Shown here piece after piece: positions 49,566 through 62,764 of a stretch of 64,000 bases of DNA (positions are counted from its first letter, which is position 1; every line of letters starts with the position of its first letter). Position numbers and translations under genes: made by a program. Below the pieces are notes generated by a model. That model made no database searches, was not told the origin of the DNA, and saw nothing but the letters and a program-made list of their open reading frames with translations. Location of the stretch: assembly GCF_003073045.1 (NCBI RefSeq), contig NC_037591.1:26383319-26447318 (forward strand), written 5' to 3'. This DNA is from Pomacea canaliculata (taxonomy: Eukaryota > Mollusca > Gastropoda > Architaenioglossa > Ampullariidae).

Positions 49566-52288
49566 CAAAGTTTGCTGTTTGTTCCCACCTGGTGGTGTCC
49601 TGACAGTCTAACCTTATTTATTGTACAGATTCTAGCATAGATGGACAGTATAAAACCTGTTTTTCTCCTTATCATGGGCTATTCATATGTAATAGAAAGA
49701 AAAAGAGATATTCAATTTTGAACCATGTTGGTGCTGCTATTTAAGTCACTTATTCTGCTTTTCAAATCCATAAGAATGTTTTTTTGCTTAGCAAAACATT
49801 AAATGCAATATCCATCTGGACATCAGATTTTCTCATTATATTTCCCCTTCAGAATTCCACACATGTACACACGCACATACACATGCAGGAGGGGAGAGTC
49901 CCTTTAGATTGCCAGTTCATCAGTGTTGACCAAAGATTTTCAAGATCACTAAGACATTAGAGATAAAAATATATCATAACTAATCTAATTCTTACAAGAT
50001 CAAACACTCCCAGTTCAACCAGACTTTATTCTCTTGTTTCTTTGATAAAAATTATTTATTTCCAAGAACATCTTTGAAAAATCTTTACAGTTTGAAGGCT
50101 TCATGATAATGAATGATGGCAACTTTTACAAACATAAGCATGTTTACAAACCTGTTTAAGATCCCACTTAGAAAGAAAAATGGGGGCCACAAGATAAATT
50201 TGGATTAAATTTTGACCATTTTAGACCCTTCGGGTCTGAAAGTTTACTGTCTAAAATTTTGGTGTAAGCAGCACTTTAACTCCCCTTCTCCCTCCCCGAC
50301 TGCAAACATTCCACCTACAAGTGACAAATGCATTACACCCTTCTCATGGGTTTGCAGATCAGGATAAATAATTAAAAATGGGTACTCAGATGGGCAAACC
50401 TCCAGTTAAATCGTGCTTGAAAGATCAATAAAATAAATATTTTCACATCACTGTTAGACAAATGTTGGAAGCTTTTACATTTCCTTTCACCAAGATATCT
50501 ATACCATTCAGCAAACTTCAACAATATTTTTACATATATATATAGTTTTTGCTTAGCAGGATGCTCTTAAGAGGCTTTAACCTCCTAGACACTAAGCTTT
50601 TACTTCCAACATTGGGTAGCATTTGCACACCCATTTTTTGGACTATCTTGATTTACAATACTGACATTCTGCATGTGCTGGACAGTAAAGGAACCAAATG
50701 ATTCCAAGGATTCCATGTTTTAGTCACAGGAAAGCTTTCCCATACATGTGGCCACATGCATCTTTTTAAGCATATTGCCTGATGCATAGGAGGAAGGGGA
50801 AGAGCCCTAAACACTAAATTTTGATGACAGTCTTGATTTTTGCACCGAAAAAACATGGTCATGTTCTGAATTAAGCATGTGGACATACAGAAGATGGAAA
50901 TGTTTTTTTCAGGCACTGATGTTTTAATTAAAGGCTAAAATCAAGTCTCAGACCTGGAATCTTCTGTATTTTGATGAAGCACCTCAGTACATGTTCAAAT
51001 TCTGGCTCAACCAATGGAAAGATTATTCCCATATAAGGCAGCATCCAGTTTTAGTCTCTATACTCTGATATGTGGCCATGCTTCCATGTGGATAGTGGTG
51101 CATTATCTGACTGGCATACATTATGAAAAGAGACAGATGACCAGTCTGTGACAAGAACAGCCTGTGGCTGATAGCAGTTGATCTCATGACCCCAAGACCA
51201 AGTCACGAAGGAAGGGTATGGGTTTTGGAAAAGTGATCTCACATTAGTGCCTGCTAAACTGGTACCATAGGTATACTGCTGGGATGTTGCAAGTTGCAGA
51301 CCTCAGATGCTAGGGAGGCTTCATCAGGCAGCAGTCACTGGTGATGTTTTAATATCTTCACATCTTTCATTGGGTTGCTCTATGGACTGACCATCTAGAT
51401 GTACTAACTCTTCATTTAGACTCTACAGCATGACTAAAGGATTTGTAAGATTGCAAACGTCTAGTTTAACTGTGGTTTTAGAGGAAAACGCCTTTCTGAG
51501 CTTACGCTAATGAGGTCTAATAGCTTGCATATTCATTCCACACAATTTATGTGGCATGCACATATAAACGTACCCATACACAAACACAAGCATGCACAAA
51601 CACAAGCATGCACACACATGCGCGCGCACACACACACGTCTGTGTAATGACAGGGAGTGTGACACCAACCAGTCTTCACAAACAGATGATGCAAATGCAA
51701 CAATGTAAAAGTCAAACAGCAGAGTCACCAGAGAGTCACATGCACTGAAGCCCATATGATGCAGCTGCTTGAGTGCAGAAGCAGTAGAACTCTATACACT
51801 AGTGGGTTGAACTCTGTTGTTGAAAGGATTGCTGGCACAGTCTGGTAAGTGAAAAATGTCTTCTCAGGTCCTCAGATAGTCATTTATTTTTACTATGACA
51901 ATGTAGATTTGCTATAAAGCAATTTTGTCTCAGCTCAGAAGATGTCAATGTTTACTGTAAGATACTGACTTCTTAGTTTATTTTTCGCAGACACTTTGAT
52001 GTTACAGTATAACTTGGATGCTCTGCCCTTTAACCTTCCACCAGCTCTCACGGTGTTACAGCCCACCAAAATACAACAAACAACAACCTGCCTCAGAAAG
52101 CTCCAAAAATGAAACCTCCTCAAGCTCCAAACCCTCCACAAGCTCTCAGCTACTGCCAAGCCATGGACAGCATATCCACATCATCTCTCACATTTTTTGC
52201 TGTTCTCTGGAATCTGCTCCATCACCATGGCAACAGGCAAAGTCTACAGGGAGTAGGGGGATAGGGTAGGTATTGCATTTTACAGGGA
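49566..52288. other. Intergenic and 3' untranslated DNA between the NATD1-like gene and Rab8
   Basis: No gene was recognised. It contains a CA-rich stretch at 51580-51640 (cacacaagcatgcacacaca type), which creates spurious open frames on both strands. Confidence 0.5.
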
Positions 52289-55200
52289 TCAGAGAATGCT
52301 GCACCTCCAGATGGACTTTTTGGAGGGACCACCATCTTTCTTTGTCAGCTGATGTGCTCCTTGTCGCCCAGGTTGTCCACCTGTGTCCTGTGAAATTTGC
52401 AAAAAACAACTGTGCCTAAAATGGAGGGATGGGAATGACTGATTTATGATAACAAACAGAATTACTAACACCACTAAATCTTATAAGAAAAAAGCAACAC
52501 TGCTCTTTTGAAAGCACATTAATGGTTTGAAAGTGTCTATCAAGAAGTCATCCTCCACCAAGAAAAGGCATATAACCTTTTACATAGCCGACAACACATC
52601 TCTACCTAAATATAAGCATCTCAACAATGTACAGAGAGGTGAGGACTTTGCCACAGCCTTCTGAAAGTGCACCCACCATTTTTCTGTCCATCTTTGCTTT
52701 GATATCTCGTGCAAGTGTGAAAAAGGCATCGTCCACATTGATGGAAGCCTTAGCACTAGTTTCCATGAACTTGATGCCATGCTCTATGGCCAGCTGCACA
52801 CAGAAGGATGAAAAAATTTCCCATTTTAATTTATATTACACTCATTCCATTTACTTTTGCAAATATACAAATTAATGTCAGCTTACTAAAGACCCAACAA
52901 TGCAGATTCAAAGTCTGATGCAAGACAAATCTTTTATATCTAAAATGAAGCACTGATGATTCTCATACATATTGAACTTTACTGCGTCAATGAGACATAC
53001 ATATGTTGGTTTCAAGAAAGTTTTCTACCTATCATTTACCTATAAGACAAGCTCACTGTTATGTGAGCTCATACTTGTTATCAAATCATAAATTTTTTTT
53101 GGTGCATACCATGCAGACATTAAAAGCAATGTCACAAAGCATATAAAAAAAATATTCTGCAAAACTGAAAAATTTAAAAATTGAAAAGAAATATATGTTC
53201 ATCTAAAAAGAAGAAAGGTACCTGTTCACCCCGTTCCTTTGAGACTTGCCGCCGGTCATTCATGTCACACTTGTTTCCTAGAACCATTTTCTCCACATCT
53301 TTTGAAGCATGCTATACAAAGACACAAACATGAACATGTAATGCACTAGCTAAAATTTAAATAAACATCTGTTGGCTCCTTAAAAATTCATACCTTCAGA
53401 GACAAAAGTTATAAATGATACAAGTTAATTAGACAGCACTATATATGCAATACCCGACAAGACGGTGCTTCCATTAAAAGAACAACAAATTTTACTATTA
53501 CTTTCCCAAATTTTTGTTCTCTGTCTTTCTTATGGAAATACTTTGTCTAGTTGCTTACCTCTTCTATGTTTCTAATCCAGTTTCGGATATTGTCAAAGGA
53601 CTTCTCATTGGTGATGTCATAAACTAGCATGATTCCCTGAAAAGAATATAGTCATATGCTTTTACTTCCGTTAGCTTCCAAAATAATATATTTATGCAAA
53701 GCCTTTGTCCTCCCCACCAAAGGAGGTGCACCAGATAATGAACACACTGTTTATCATCATATCCCTTAAAAATTTACTCATCTCATGATTAAAGATAAAA
53801 AATAATTCCAGCTGGCTAAATCCAAACAGCAGAATAACAAACAAATATCAGACCTTAGCCTGCTACCAGACTGATTTATATCATGCAAAATTAACTGACC
53901 CACTTATGAAATAAATGGGTTCAAGATAAGACTTCACTGAATGCCCTGTAAATACTAATTTTGAAGGGTTTTGAAATGCTGGTGACTAATAATTATTGAG
54001 CTAGATTTTGGAGCCAAAAGTTGCCAGCTTGAGGCTCACCCTGGTTTGCAACCAGAAACCATCATTTTTCCTTCCTTGCCCACCCAGCATAAAGACACTT
54101 GATCTATCAGAGATAGCAACAAGTAATGGAAGCAGACAGTATTACCTTCTACAAGCCATTCCCTAGACACATCAAACCAGTTCAGTTCACTGCCACTAGG
54201 CTTTAGGAACACTTTACTTTTAATTTTTTTTTATAACAACACACATATTACTTCCATTTCTGTACTTTAAGCCAGAACTTTAGGTCTGCACAGCTTACCA
54301 TAGCCCCTCTGTAGTAAGCTGTGGTTATGGTTCGAAACCTTTCCTGGCCAGCAGTATCCCTGCATGCAATAAAGAAATCATCCTTTTAAAATGCTGATAT
54401 AGAGAAAAACTTGACTGAACATCTTTTTTTATGGCACATTTAAAACATGATGTTAATGAGACAGACATGCAAGAACAAAAGGATCATATGTTTCCCTTAG
54501 TAGCAGTTAGTTACCACTTGAGAGCAATGTAGCATGACAAGACTAGTGCTGTTGTAGTCATAGCAGTAATTACAGTATAAAATATTCAAATCCTTACAAT
54601 TACATTAAAATGCTAAATGCTTTTGTGAGACAGCTTAAGTAATAGCTGTTTATATATACTACAATATGAATCACAGACATGGGCAGTTAAATACATTCAT
54701 GGAATAATTAGTGCCATCAATGTCACACTGTTTTAAAAATGTAAAAAAAAACAAACATACAAAATGCTTCATGGTGAAGTACTCACCATATCTGCAATTT
54801 AATTTTCTTGCCATCTAGCTCAATGGTACGGATCTTGAAATCAATACCTTTGCAGAAGAGACAATAAAAAAAATGAACAACAAGATTTTCAACAAGATTA
54901 TTAATTGCCATTCTCCACCCTGTCTATAAAAAGCGATTGTGGTCTATGGTTTATTTAACCAGTTAAGCCTTTTTAGATGAAAAATAACCACAACTGATCA
55001 ATTTCTATTATCATGTTTTTCAGCTCATATAGTTACTAAATATCTTTTAAACACAAAATGTACACAGGCAGCTTCTTATCATGAGCATCACCAGCACATA
55101 GCCTGAACCTCTACACATCCTTGCCAGTGATATGGAATACTTACACTGAAACAACTGGTTTATATATCATTCCTACTGATACACACGCACTCCTACAGAG

Positions 55201-56560
55201 TGACAGCATATACATTATTTTTGCCAAAAAGTTTTTTTGAAAATTAATTTTACATCTACTTTGAAGCAAAGGGGAGAGTATCTGAGGCCTAATCAGTGAA
55301 AAGGTTTGACTATTATAAAAATATTTTTGCTGTGTTGGGAAGTTATAATATGACATGTCATTAATGCCCTGCATCATACAATACATATATCAGGTTACAG
55401 ATCAATAAAATGAAAAACATTTTTAAAGATGAAAGTATGCATGTATCTTACCAGTTCTCTATCCCTTTAACAATGTTTATTTATACTGTCAGCAACATTG
55501 CATGTTTGCATATATCAAAGTATTTACAATAAGTTGACACTGCTTGTGACAGAGTTAGTGGCATGACCATTAACTATTACCTAACAGAATGAACTATATC
55601 AGCTGTAACATATATGAGGCAAATAAGAGATTAGTCAATACACTCTGTATTTGTGAAGAGTAAATCTGGAATCTCTTTCCAAAGCACACTACTACTAATT
55701 TTTGCATCACTGACAATCATCAGCAGTTGATATTTTTGTTGTTTTGAATAACACGTTTTTATCAATATGCTATAATCTGCACATTAACCTGTAAGCAGCA
55801 TCACTCTCAGAAATAAGCTCAAACCATAACTTTGGTTGTTGGCATTTATCTGGCTGAATATTACTTCCGGTGATGAATAAAGTTTTTTCAGCTTCTCTCT
55901 AATGAGGTGTCTGAATAGTGTTGTACTAGGAAGAGGTTGTTATCACTTAGCAGACAGAAGCTTCTCAAGTTCACAAAAGGAACATGGTAGAGTCCTTTAA
56001 CACAAAGTGTAACTCATCCTACTCATCAAATGACCATATGATAATACACTAACAAAGAAGCATCTCATTCTCACTCACTCACACACACACACGGGTTCTC
56101 AAGAGTACATAATGGCCTAAGCAATGCTTAAAATTATGAAGAACGTTTAACAGGAACGTTACCATAGCAGGAAGTGTTTCCGCTGGTCGTACTCACTCAA
56201 CTTCTGCAGCTCATTTTTTTTTCTCTTAATACGTAACACAAAAATTTAAATACACAACAGATAAAAAGAGGTTAAGACTACTTTAAATAACACAAACGTT
56301 TGCTGTCTACAAATCGCGTCTGGTCGCTAAATCGCCACATCACTCGTTTCACTCTTTCTCTGAATCTCTCCCACTGGCAACTTGTTGCTGTGGTCTGTAC
56401 TTTGAGTATCGCGCTGTATTAAAAAACGGCACTTACCAATAGTCGATATAAACGTGGAATTGAATGCATCTTCTGAAAATCTGAATAACAAGCATGTTTT
56501 TCCCACCCCAGAGTCACCAATAAGCAAAAGTTTGAAGAGATAATCGTACGTCTTAGCCAT
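52289..56560 (-). CDS. Rab8: Rab8 small GTPase, seven exons
   Basis: GTPase of exocytic and ciliary membrane traffic. Exons: 56437-56560, 54787-54847, 54299-54359, 53559-53636, 53222-53311, 52677-52793 and 52289-52387. They sum to 630 bases, 209 residues, with all phases correct, close to the usual Rab8 length of about 207. G1 reads GDSGVGKTC, switch [18 protein letters not shown], switch [14 protein letters not shown], then [19 protein letters not shown]4 GNKCD and G5 ETSAK. The last exon ends [10 protein letters not shown], a CaaX-type prenylation tail. The start ATG (56558-56560) opens [18 protein letters not shown]. It is the conserved parent-like copy of the divergent gene at 3.75-8.7 kb; introns and 5' intron flanks are clearly shared. 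Rab8 fits better than Rab10 or Rab13 by the N-terminus and tail. Confidence 0.95.
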
Positions 56561-56990
56561 TTTGGTAAACTAGCGGAAACACCCTCATTTACATAAAAGC
56601 TGATGACGTTTTAGAAAGGTCATATCCGGCGTGGGTCACAGCTATGAGTCAGCTACTGTGACCTAACGTGTGGGAGCGGGAGTACCTTGGTGTTTGCCCT
56701 GTGTCGTGGTTGTGGAGGTCACTATATAAACATCATGTTAAGATTAAAAACCTTTGCTAAAATGCCGTGTGACGGACAGACTAATTGATATGTTATGCGC
56801 ATGTCGAGGACTATGTGACGGAGGTCAGAAAGCGTGACGCTGCATAAGCTTACAACCTTGGCAGTAGATCACCACACGACACTCAGTTTTCCAGAAATGA
56901 AATTAAATGTCTGAGGTGCTGGTCGATGAATTCTCAAAGGCATGATCAACAAGCCACACGTCTGCGTCACGCTGTATCACACTACTGAAA
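56561..56990. promoter_or_regulatory. Rab8 upstream region, possibly bidirectional
   Basis: This 430-base gap separates the Rab8 start (minus) from an open frame at 56991 (plus). It is less AT-rich than the neighbours. It has no counterpart upstream of the Rab8-like duplicate. Confidence 0.3.
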
Positions 56991-57323
56991 ATGCCCTCGC
57001 TCATTGTGTCTTTCTTGCTGTGCGCCTTAATTTTGTCCCGAGTCTTTCCTGTCAAAAAGAATGAAGTCCTTGTGTCTACGGAAGCAATGACTGATGCCTC
57101 AGATTTGACGACCCTACGTTTGTCACAAACGACTAACTTTCCCGAAAGTGAGATTTGTTTTCGGAAGATACGAGTACGACCTCATATTTCGTTGTGTGAA
57201 GAGTTGCGGATGCGAGAATCCGATAGCTATATAATTGTGACAAAATACGATCTACTATATATATATAGTATTGCTGGAATTAAATTGGCAGAGAAGTCTA
57301 TATTTTTACACGCAACAAAATAA
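56991..57323 (+). CDS. Candidate small secreted protein (110 residues), unidentified
   Basis: ATG at 56991 begins MPSLIVSFLLCALILSRVFP, a convincing signal-peptide shape, then KKNEV and a Ser/Thr-rich stretch. The later part (RPHISLCEELRMRESD) has no family features, and the end (IAGIKLAEKS) lies over AT-rich DNA, so the real coding exon may stop earlier, for example at the gtgaga near 57147. There are two Cys after the signal region, and no dibasic propeptide pattern beyond KK at 24-25. It is divergent to Rab8. It could be a chance frame. Confidence 0.3.
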   Translation: MPSLIVSFLLCALILSRVFPVKKNEVLVSTEAMTDASDLTTLRLSQTTNFPESEICFRKIRVRPHISLCEELRMRESDSYIIVTKYDLLYIYSIAGIKLAEKSIFLHATK

Positions 57324-60300
57324 ACAAAAGAATGAGGTGGAAGTCGGTTCAACTTTATATGGAGCACTGGAAAGAGGGCCGTAGTAGCATTATCATATTG
57401 TTACGTGAGGTTTAATCATTTGTTAGCATATCTCTTGACTCTCTCTGCACACGAAGAGAATTCATGAATCAACGCTGCCTACTATCAGGACAACTTTTTC
57501 TTCAGTTTCGTACTAGGGGACACTTAAGCTATGTCATCCAGACACATTAGAGGTAGTGATATTGCTATGGTAAACTTACTTTATTCATGCTTTGCTATTG
57601 ATCAAAAGTACATTCCACAAACTGCATATATATATATACGCTGAGCGTGTTAATATCTCTCCCATTCATTAAAAAAATACCTATGCATTAGTAAAACGCC
57701 AGCTAAACTGATGTGCTTTTATAAGATAAACTTGATACGTTGTAGGGGAAAAGATTTTCCTTGTTCGGTAGCCAGATGGCTTTATTCGGAGTGCAATTAT
57801 GTTATCATGTTTCGCTTCTATTTAGGGTACTATGGCGAGGGAGGGAAGGGGGCGAGGATGCGTGGTAAGGCACGCTTTTAACAATCAGAGGTTTTTAAAC
57901 TGTGGTTTGTACCCACGCAAGTATCACGAGGCGAATACGAGCGCACCACCACACATTTTGCCTCTCGCCTGATGGTTTACCATTTCAGAGCTCATACCAC
58001 AGATTCTATAAATGAACATTCGAAATCCGTGCTGATATGAGAAAAAGAAGAAAGGGAACAATGCAAAATCAGCATGAATGGGTGGAGCGGAGAGGGATGC
58101 AGACAAAAGGTAATGTAAGTGACCCAAAGATGAAATATTTAATTAGAGATGATCAAAAAAAATACGAAAAGCACAGAATAATCAACCTTACACAAACATC
58201 CATACTCAAATTGTTGCAAACGATAAACACAAGAGGTGGCATATCAGTTCACTAATTTCTCCTCCCCTGTCCTCTGGCCGTCACTCTCTAGATAAAAGAA
58301 CAGCAAGAGTGTGCAGTAGCAGCCTACTGACGTCAGATGGAGCTTGTGGCCTTCCCGTCACCATGTTTGTACAGTTAACAGCCATGTCAGCTTGCGTCAG
58401 ATATAATGGGAAATACTTAGGGGAAAAAAAGCAAAGCAGACATCTTGCCGCTGCTCCAATCGAACCAACACACCGCCAGTTACGCAAGATCTTCAACACA
58501 ATATTTGTTCTGATGTAAGGACATTAAAACAATCTACTTATTCACAGGCGGAGGAGTGGGTGTGGGGGAGAGGGAGGACTTTTTATGTAGAAACTGGCGT
58601 GGCAGGTTTTTGCTCTTGATGGGCGTGCCATCGCCCTTGCAAATATGCTGGGGTGTGAACCGCTGCCCCTGATGAAATCTTAATCCCTTGACATCCGAAA
58701 TGTCTCATAAACACCCATAGAAGCTTTTCTTGCCTCAGAATCAGGCGGCACAAACATTCGTAGAGCCTGATGTCATTATCAGGCTGTCCCCGATCTCCTC
58801 AAGTGCCGTGGAGACGGACGAGTATCTGTACGAAGGGAGCTGATGGAACGTTAAGTGAGTTTGGTGGTGATTAACAATTTTTTGTTTCCTAGATGGAGAG
58901 TAAATGCAGGTTTTAGGTCATTGCCTTGACCTGAGTTGATGTTTTCTACCTTTTTTCGCAATTTAAAAAAATATTTTTTTTTACAGCTGTTCTAACGTGT
59001 ACGACTTCGCGTGTTTATTTGTTGTGGAATTGTGTGAGTAACATGAGTGTTTGCGTGGGTGCGTGCATGGCAAGAAGAAAATTCTAAAAGATAATAATTA
59101 TTTGTAATCAATATCGCGTTGCAACCTCTTATGATAGCTACTTTCGGTAGTATTATCTGCCTCAAGGTAACATGAAATTACAAAGATTTGAAATGAAAGA
59201 CAAGAACACATTTTAAGTAATCAGTTAGTTTATTTTTTGAAAGATTTCGTTCAGTTCATGTCCTTCACAGGGTTGGACATCGGGAAGACTACGGACGGAA
59301 ACTAATAACATCCGTCATTAATTAATAAAACAAGTTAAAAGGAATCATAAATTATCAATTGGTTTCAAGTCAATTCTTCCGCTTCTGCTTCTCCATTACT
59401 CATTCTTAAGCAGGCAGATTTTAAAAAAGGGAATTCGTGCATAATTGAAAACATTATCGCGCACTCAAGCACAGACGGATCATGCCAGCCTGAAGAAGTC
59501 AATCCTGCTTCTTTGCGAGGGCTTTTTCGTGGCTTGCGAGTCATCTGTGTGTGTGTTAGGTATCAAATGTAGCATCGCACCATTCAGACTCATAGTTCAA
59601 AATGCATGATAAACAGAACGTGCAATGAGAATGTGAGTTAATGACAATCATAGTAATTAGCAGACATCCACACAACTTGTGTAGACACCCACAGTAACCA
59701 GCAGAGACCTAAATCAACCAGGAGAGACTAACGGCATCTAGAAGAACCCAAAGTAACCGACAAAGACCCACAGCAACCGGCAGAGACTGTCGATAATCAG
59801 AGTAGGCAACACAAACCCACAATAACTAACAATCGTCGAAGGAAGAAGAACGTATAAGGATTTCAGTATATATCATCAGTATACTTAATGTCAATATCTG
59901 TGGTCCACGTCAGCGTAGCCGCCATACTTGTGACTATGATATCAGAGCTGCAGCACTCTTGATGTCACTGCTGTCAGCACAGTGAGGCGTGGTGTCACGA
60001 GTTATTTTAGCAGCTGACAATAGCCAACTGACTAGCATGCCAGGTCACTACATGGTACGGTCAAAGTACATGTCTGCAGCTCATTAACACGATATGGTAG
60101 AGAACTCTGCGTGCTTAAAATGAATGCCGGCTTATTTTACTGACCTACCATCTAACGCTAACATGCATAGATCGAGAGAAAGCAGAAATGTGTGTGTGTG
60201 TGTGCAAATCAGTCGAGTTGCAATAAAGATCTGTGTATGTGTGTGCGTGGGTGCATATTGTGTGTTTATCTGTGTGTGAGTGCGAGAGTGCGTAAAAATG

Positions 60301-62764
60301 ACAGTTGGCGATATACATATCGAGGAAAAAAGTGCGGGCTGTGAATGAATAGCCCGTTGAATTAATAAGAGCTTGTCAATAGTTGTTGTCTTGTCGACAC
60401 TCGCACTCCAGCTCCAGATCGTGGGCGTAGAAACCTTACATAGCTAACTGGATTGGCACAGTATTACTTTCGCTTTAAAATGTTCCTGGTGACAAATTGT
60501 AAAGGACTCATTGTTATAAGCTGTCAATCGACACGTACAGTTTGTTGCTACTTTTAGTGTTGTCTTCCAACTTGTGAGTGATTGGTATGATTCAGCTTCA
60601 CGTGGAGTACAAACATTTTTCTGACAAACGTAGATGAAAATAAACCTAAACATCAAGCGTACTCGAAATCTGCAGCGGTATCTTTACGAATAGGAGTAGA
60701 TTTTCACCAATTTCAGAAATTCAGCATACCTCATAAACATACGCTGCTTTTGTGTCCGTCCTAGTTAGAGAGTAAGAGATTTGATTATTCAGTTGATTGG
60801 TTGCATATTCACGTCACTGCTGTTTTACTCCAACGAGGAATTTATTCATTTTTGAGATTGTTTATTGGTTTATACATTTGGTATAAGCTTCAAAATGTCC
60901 AAACACGAAAGAATGCAAAAGTAAACAATCGTTTAAAAATTTAAGCAAAGCATCATGAAATAAAGAATTAAAATAGATTTTGGAAAACACGGCTCAACAA
61001 TTCCCACGAAACAACGGCTGGAAGGGGGGGGGGGGGGGGTGATTTAAAAAGAAAACACTATCAGAGGTGCTGTTGTTCTTGTAATCAAAGAATTGTAACT
61101 CCTATATATAGGACACAGCAAGTTTGTGAAGTTGCGTCCCTTTCATAATAACGTTCTAGTATTTATACACGCACACAATCCCAGCAATTCAAAATTATTG
61201 TAAAGGAGGAGGAAGAAAGTTATACTGTGTACTTGATTTGTTAAAAATGCTGTTTTAATAAATTATTAACATAGTCTAGCTTTCTTTGAGATACCAGCAC
61301 AAAGAAGGTTCCTTTTTGTCAATACCAAACACTAACTATTAATATTTTAAAAATTTTCTCTTTTTGAAAAAAAACGTTCTCAAGGTAAACAAGTACAGTA
61401 TCAGATGTGAAATGCAGAGACTGTAATGTCTGACATATCCTCCTTCAGCTATTTCTTGCAAGTAAACATTTAACTTACGACGAGCATGCCCTCGCCTTTT
61501 CCGGTGCGTTCTAAAGCTACAGTTGTTATTTTGACCTTTAGCTAGAGAAAAAATCCGAGGGTGTTGTTGTTGTTGTTTTTTTGTTTTTTTTTTTTAGTTT
61601 GTTTGTTTGCTTGTTTGTTTGTTTGTTTTTTGGGGGGAGGGTTGTTTTTGTTTTGTTTTGCCCACAAAGCCGACACAGACAAAAGTATTTCTGTGTAAAC
61701 TATGGTAGGTTTATGTATGAATTATATTATTTAAATGAACTCTTTTTCGATCATAAACTCCCCTAGAAAGGCTTTGCTTATATCTGTATATAAGATCGAA
61801 TTGCCTATAATCTTCATTAAATGACGATCTGCAAAGCGAGAAGACTGCATGTAAACGTACAGAAACTTTATTCATCTAAATGTTTCTCGTAACACTATTA
61901 AAATTACACTAAATATCCTAATGATATCTTTTCTTAATTATACAACTGGTGTCTTTCAAAACTGGCGTCACAAATTCGGTACACGTTGAGAAACAGATGA
62001 AATTTAGATGTTTCTAGAAGTCTTCATCTGAACTAACAAATGAAGCTGTCAAAACATATTCGAGCTTTCATGTTACTCACTGAAAAGGTCATCTCAGTAA
62101 CATGAAAATACAAATAAATATTATGAATACAACACTTTTAATGCATGTAGGGGTTAATTTTAACATTGATTGATTTCTCGCTATTATATAAAAAGGAATA
62201 ATAAAACATAGGAGTTAATGTCAAAGATGTTTATGCTTCGGTATTGTTAAAGAGAGAAAGCGGAAGCAACACTCAACACTTCCACACAACAGACGAGGGA
62301 CCTTCCAGCGCTGTCCTCCCTCTGTCGTCTTTGGATAATGTTTCTTTCAAAGTTCGTCCAAGTATCACTAGAGAGATTACGAGATTTCGAAGACTGATAA
62401 AATACAGTTATATACTACATTCATGTCTGGTAGCTTTTCTCAATCACTCACTCTTTCTTCTCCTCCTCTTTATCTATTTTCTCACTCTTTCTCTCACCCC
62501 TAAAATCATCAATCAACATAATTTGTAGAGCAAAAACGGAGCATTGTGATGCACATGATCACCGGTATGTAACAACAGCAATAAATACACTTATACAACG
62601 TAACATAAAGCTGCTGAAACTGTTTAAACACGTTAGATAGACACTGTAAATGCAGAATATCCCTGACATATGTTGGGTAAGTCGTTGGCAAGGCATTAGG
62701 CAACCTTGAAAGACACAGAATGTGGGCAGTCTCGTGAGAAAATTAAAGGTCAGGCATCAGCTTA
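57324..62764. other. Long stretch without a firm gene
   Basis: It holds TG-rich tracts near 60190-60300, a 16-base G run at 61024-61039, T-rich DNA at 61560-61640 and otherwise AT-rich sequence. One possible terminal exon is listed separately. Other open frames look like chance. Confidence 0.5.
58739..58843 (+). other. Possible isolated terminal exon
   Basis: A good acceptor (cttttcttgcctcag) is followed by 34 open codons (QAAQTFVEPDVIIRLSPI, then VETDEYLYEGS) and a stop. Base composition is more balanced than around it. No upstream partner was proven; the candidate secreted frame at 56991 is the nearest on this strand. Confidence 0.2.

Noticed and set aside
51507-51755. Overlapping Cys/His/Val-rich frames on both strands
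   Set aside because: They are created by a CA/TG-rich repeat tract.
62244-62528. Plus-strand frame of 94 residues with a hydrophobic end
   Set aside because: The hydrophobic end comes from a CT-rich tract; there is no signal peptide, family motif or splice partner.
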